Positions 5,081 to 5,987 of a stretch of DNA of 5,987 nt are shown in pieces. The stretch covers positions 1 to 5,987 of the forward strand of contig JAGYNW010000129.1 of assembly GCA_018399915.1 (NCBI GenBank), in the 5' to 3' direction. The position numbers and the translations under genes were made by a program. Numbering within the stretch: position 1 is the stretch's first letter; each line of letters opens with the position of its first letter. The notes under the pieces are model-generated. The model made no database searches. It was not told where the DNA came from and saw nothing but the letters and a program-made list of their open reading frames with translations. The stretch comes from Candidatus Omnitrophota bacterium. Its GTDB lineage: Bacteria; Omnitrophota; Gorgyraeia; Zapsychrales; Zapsychraceae.

Positions 5081-5971
5081 ATGAAAAAAATTTTAATAAT
5101 GGCGTTAACTTTTGTTGTTTTTAGCGCCACATCGTCATATGCCTACTATACGATTGATGGCTTGGTGGATGATTGGGGCATTAATTTGAATAATGGGGAC
5201 TACCATTACCGCGGCTACGGTTATAAATTGCCGAACGGGAATACACCTGAGGGCTATACAAACGGGTATTTGGATGATAATCTTCCTTCCGGGGGTAATG
5301 ATATTGATTACTGGACCGAGGATAACGCAAACGCGGATTCGCAGTATACTAGAGTAAATACGCGAGTGCACCCAGGATACACCCACTATAATAACCAATA
5401 CGATGCAGAGGCCATCTATTTTGATAATGACGCGAATTACGCGTATATAGCTTTGATCACGGGGCTGTCTTTTAATGAGAGTGAATATCCGGCCGGCGAT
5501 CTGTTTATTAATGTCGGCAGTACAACTGATCCGTTCAATTCTACAACAGTTCCATCCGTGGGTTCTACTTATGCGGTCAATGTATTGAATGGGGATTTAT
5601 ATGCATTAAATTCTTCTGATGTCTTAAGCGATGTTATTTATAACTCAGCTCCGAATGACCATTCAGCGGCAAGCCCCTGGCGATTAGATTATAGCCAAGC
5701 AAGTCCTTCTTATAATTTAGGAACGGATCTTGTTTATACCACAGCGGCTATTAATGCCCATTATGTTATTGAGACAAAAATCGCATTGGCTGATATCGGA
5801 TTAGCGAATGTTGATCGAGGTGATATCTGGCTGCATTGGACCATGGAATGCGGCAATGATGTTTTAAAGTTGAACGCGGACACAAACGCGGTCCCGGAAC
5901 CGGCAACCGTATTCCTTTTTGGCAGCAGTCTTTTCGGTTTATTTGGTTTCAAAAGAAAAATCTTCGCTTAA
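5081..5971 (+). CDS. secreted PEP-CTERM domain protein
   Basis: The protein has 296 residues. A Sec signal peptide (MKKILIMALTFVVF, cut after S-Y-A21) opens it. It closes with a PEP-CTERM sorting signal: V271-P-E-P-A-T276, a hydrophobic stretch (277-290) and the basic end K-R-K. Such tails are recognised and cut by an exosortase in the inner membrane, and the proteins usually end up in the extracellular polysaccharide or at the surface; no exosortase gene is in the window. The mature part is rich in Tyr, Asn, Asp and Gly. It begins with Y-T-I-D-G-L-V-D-D-W-G, a frequent opening of such proteins, and D108-A-E-A-I-Y-F-D-N-D with Y-A-Y-I-A-L resembles the strand pattern of CBM9-like beta-sandwich domains. 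W253-T-M-E-C-G-N-D260 near the end is another recurrent motif in PEP-CTERM proteins. The binding target is unknown. ATG 5081 is clearly the start. Confidence 0.92.
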   Translation: MKKILIMALTFVVFSATSSYAYYTIDGLVDDWGINLNNGDYHYRGYGYKLPNGNTPEGYTNGYLDDNLPSGGNDIDYWTEDNANADSQYTRVNTRVHPGYTHYNNQYDAEAIYFDNDANYAYIALITGLSFNESEYPAGDLFINVGSTTDPFNSTTVPSVGSTYAVNVLNGDLYALNSSDVLSDVIYNSAPNDHSAASPWRLDYSQASPSYNLGTDLVYTTAAINAHYVIETKIALADIGLANVDRGDIWLHWTMECGNDVLKLNADTNAVPEPATVFLFGSSLFGLFGFKRKIFA

Positions 5972-5987
5972 GTGCTTAAAGCAAGGT

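Noticed and set aside
5964..5987. GCTTAA/TTAAAGC imperfect inverted repeat at the right edge as a terminator
   Set aside because: The stem has a bulge and the window ends before any T run, so it cannot be judged.

Overview
The window is a stretch of bacterial chromosome, about 45-50% GC by eye, with every supported gene on the + strand. Several features point to a didermic (Gram-negative-type) bacterium: a periplasmic-type HtrA protease, Sec signal peptides, and a PEP-CTERM protein behind a sigma-54 promoter, the last pair being typical of exosortase-bearing bacteria. Candidatus Omnitrophota, Deltaproteobacteria or Nitrospirota-like lineages would fit. This is inference; no marker gene fixes the taxon.

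Layout. Bases 2-148 are the last 48 codons of an IS256/Mutator-type transposase, so an insertion sequence ends close to base 150. Next come three genes of unknown or poorly known function: an exported protein with a HELAH zinc-protease motif (208-1068), a membrane-anchored protein of a conserved uncharacterised family (1118-1789), and a four-helix membrane protein (1888-2274). The third has an exact consensus sigma-70 promoter, TTGACA-17-TATAAT, at 1798-1826. Gene four (2355-3617) is the highlight: one uninterrupted exported protein joining an HtrA/DegP-type serine protease with an intact catalytic triad to a complete small heat-shock protein (HSP20/alpha-crystallin) module, which stands where the PDZ domains normally sit. 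It is followed 16 bases later by a soluble receiver-histidine kinase (3634-4773), probably in the same transcript. The 307-base gap 4774-5080 holds a probable terminator, a larger nested inverted-repeat structure, a possible activator-binding dyad and a textbook sigma-54 promoter. The last gene (5081-5971) encodes a secreted PEP-CTERM protein.

How the genes may work together. The protease-chaperone fusion looks like a one-chain envelope quality-control factor, able in principle to hold unfolded exported proteins and cleave them. The co-transcribed receiver-kinase suggests a signalling link, perhaps to envelope stress. Its kinase core resembles those that partner NtrC-type sigma-54 activators, and a sigma-54 promoter lies about 250 bases downstream, but a functional link is only a guess. 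The four-helix membrane gene may be the first gene of the protease-kinase operon, since no terminator is visible between them.
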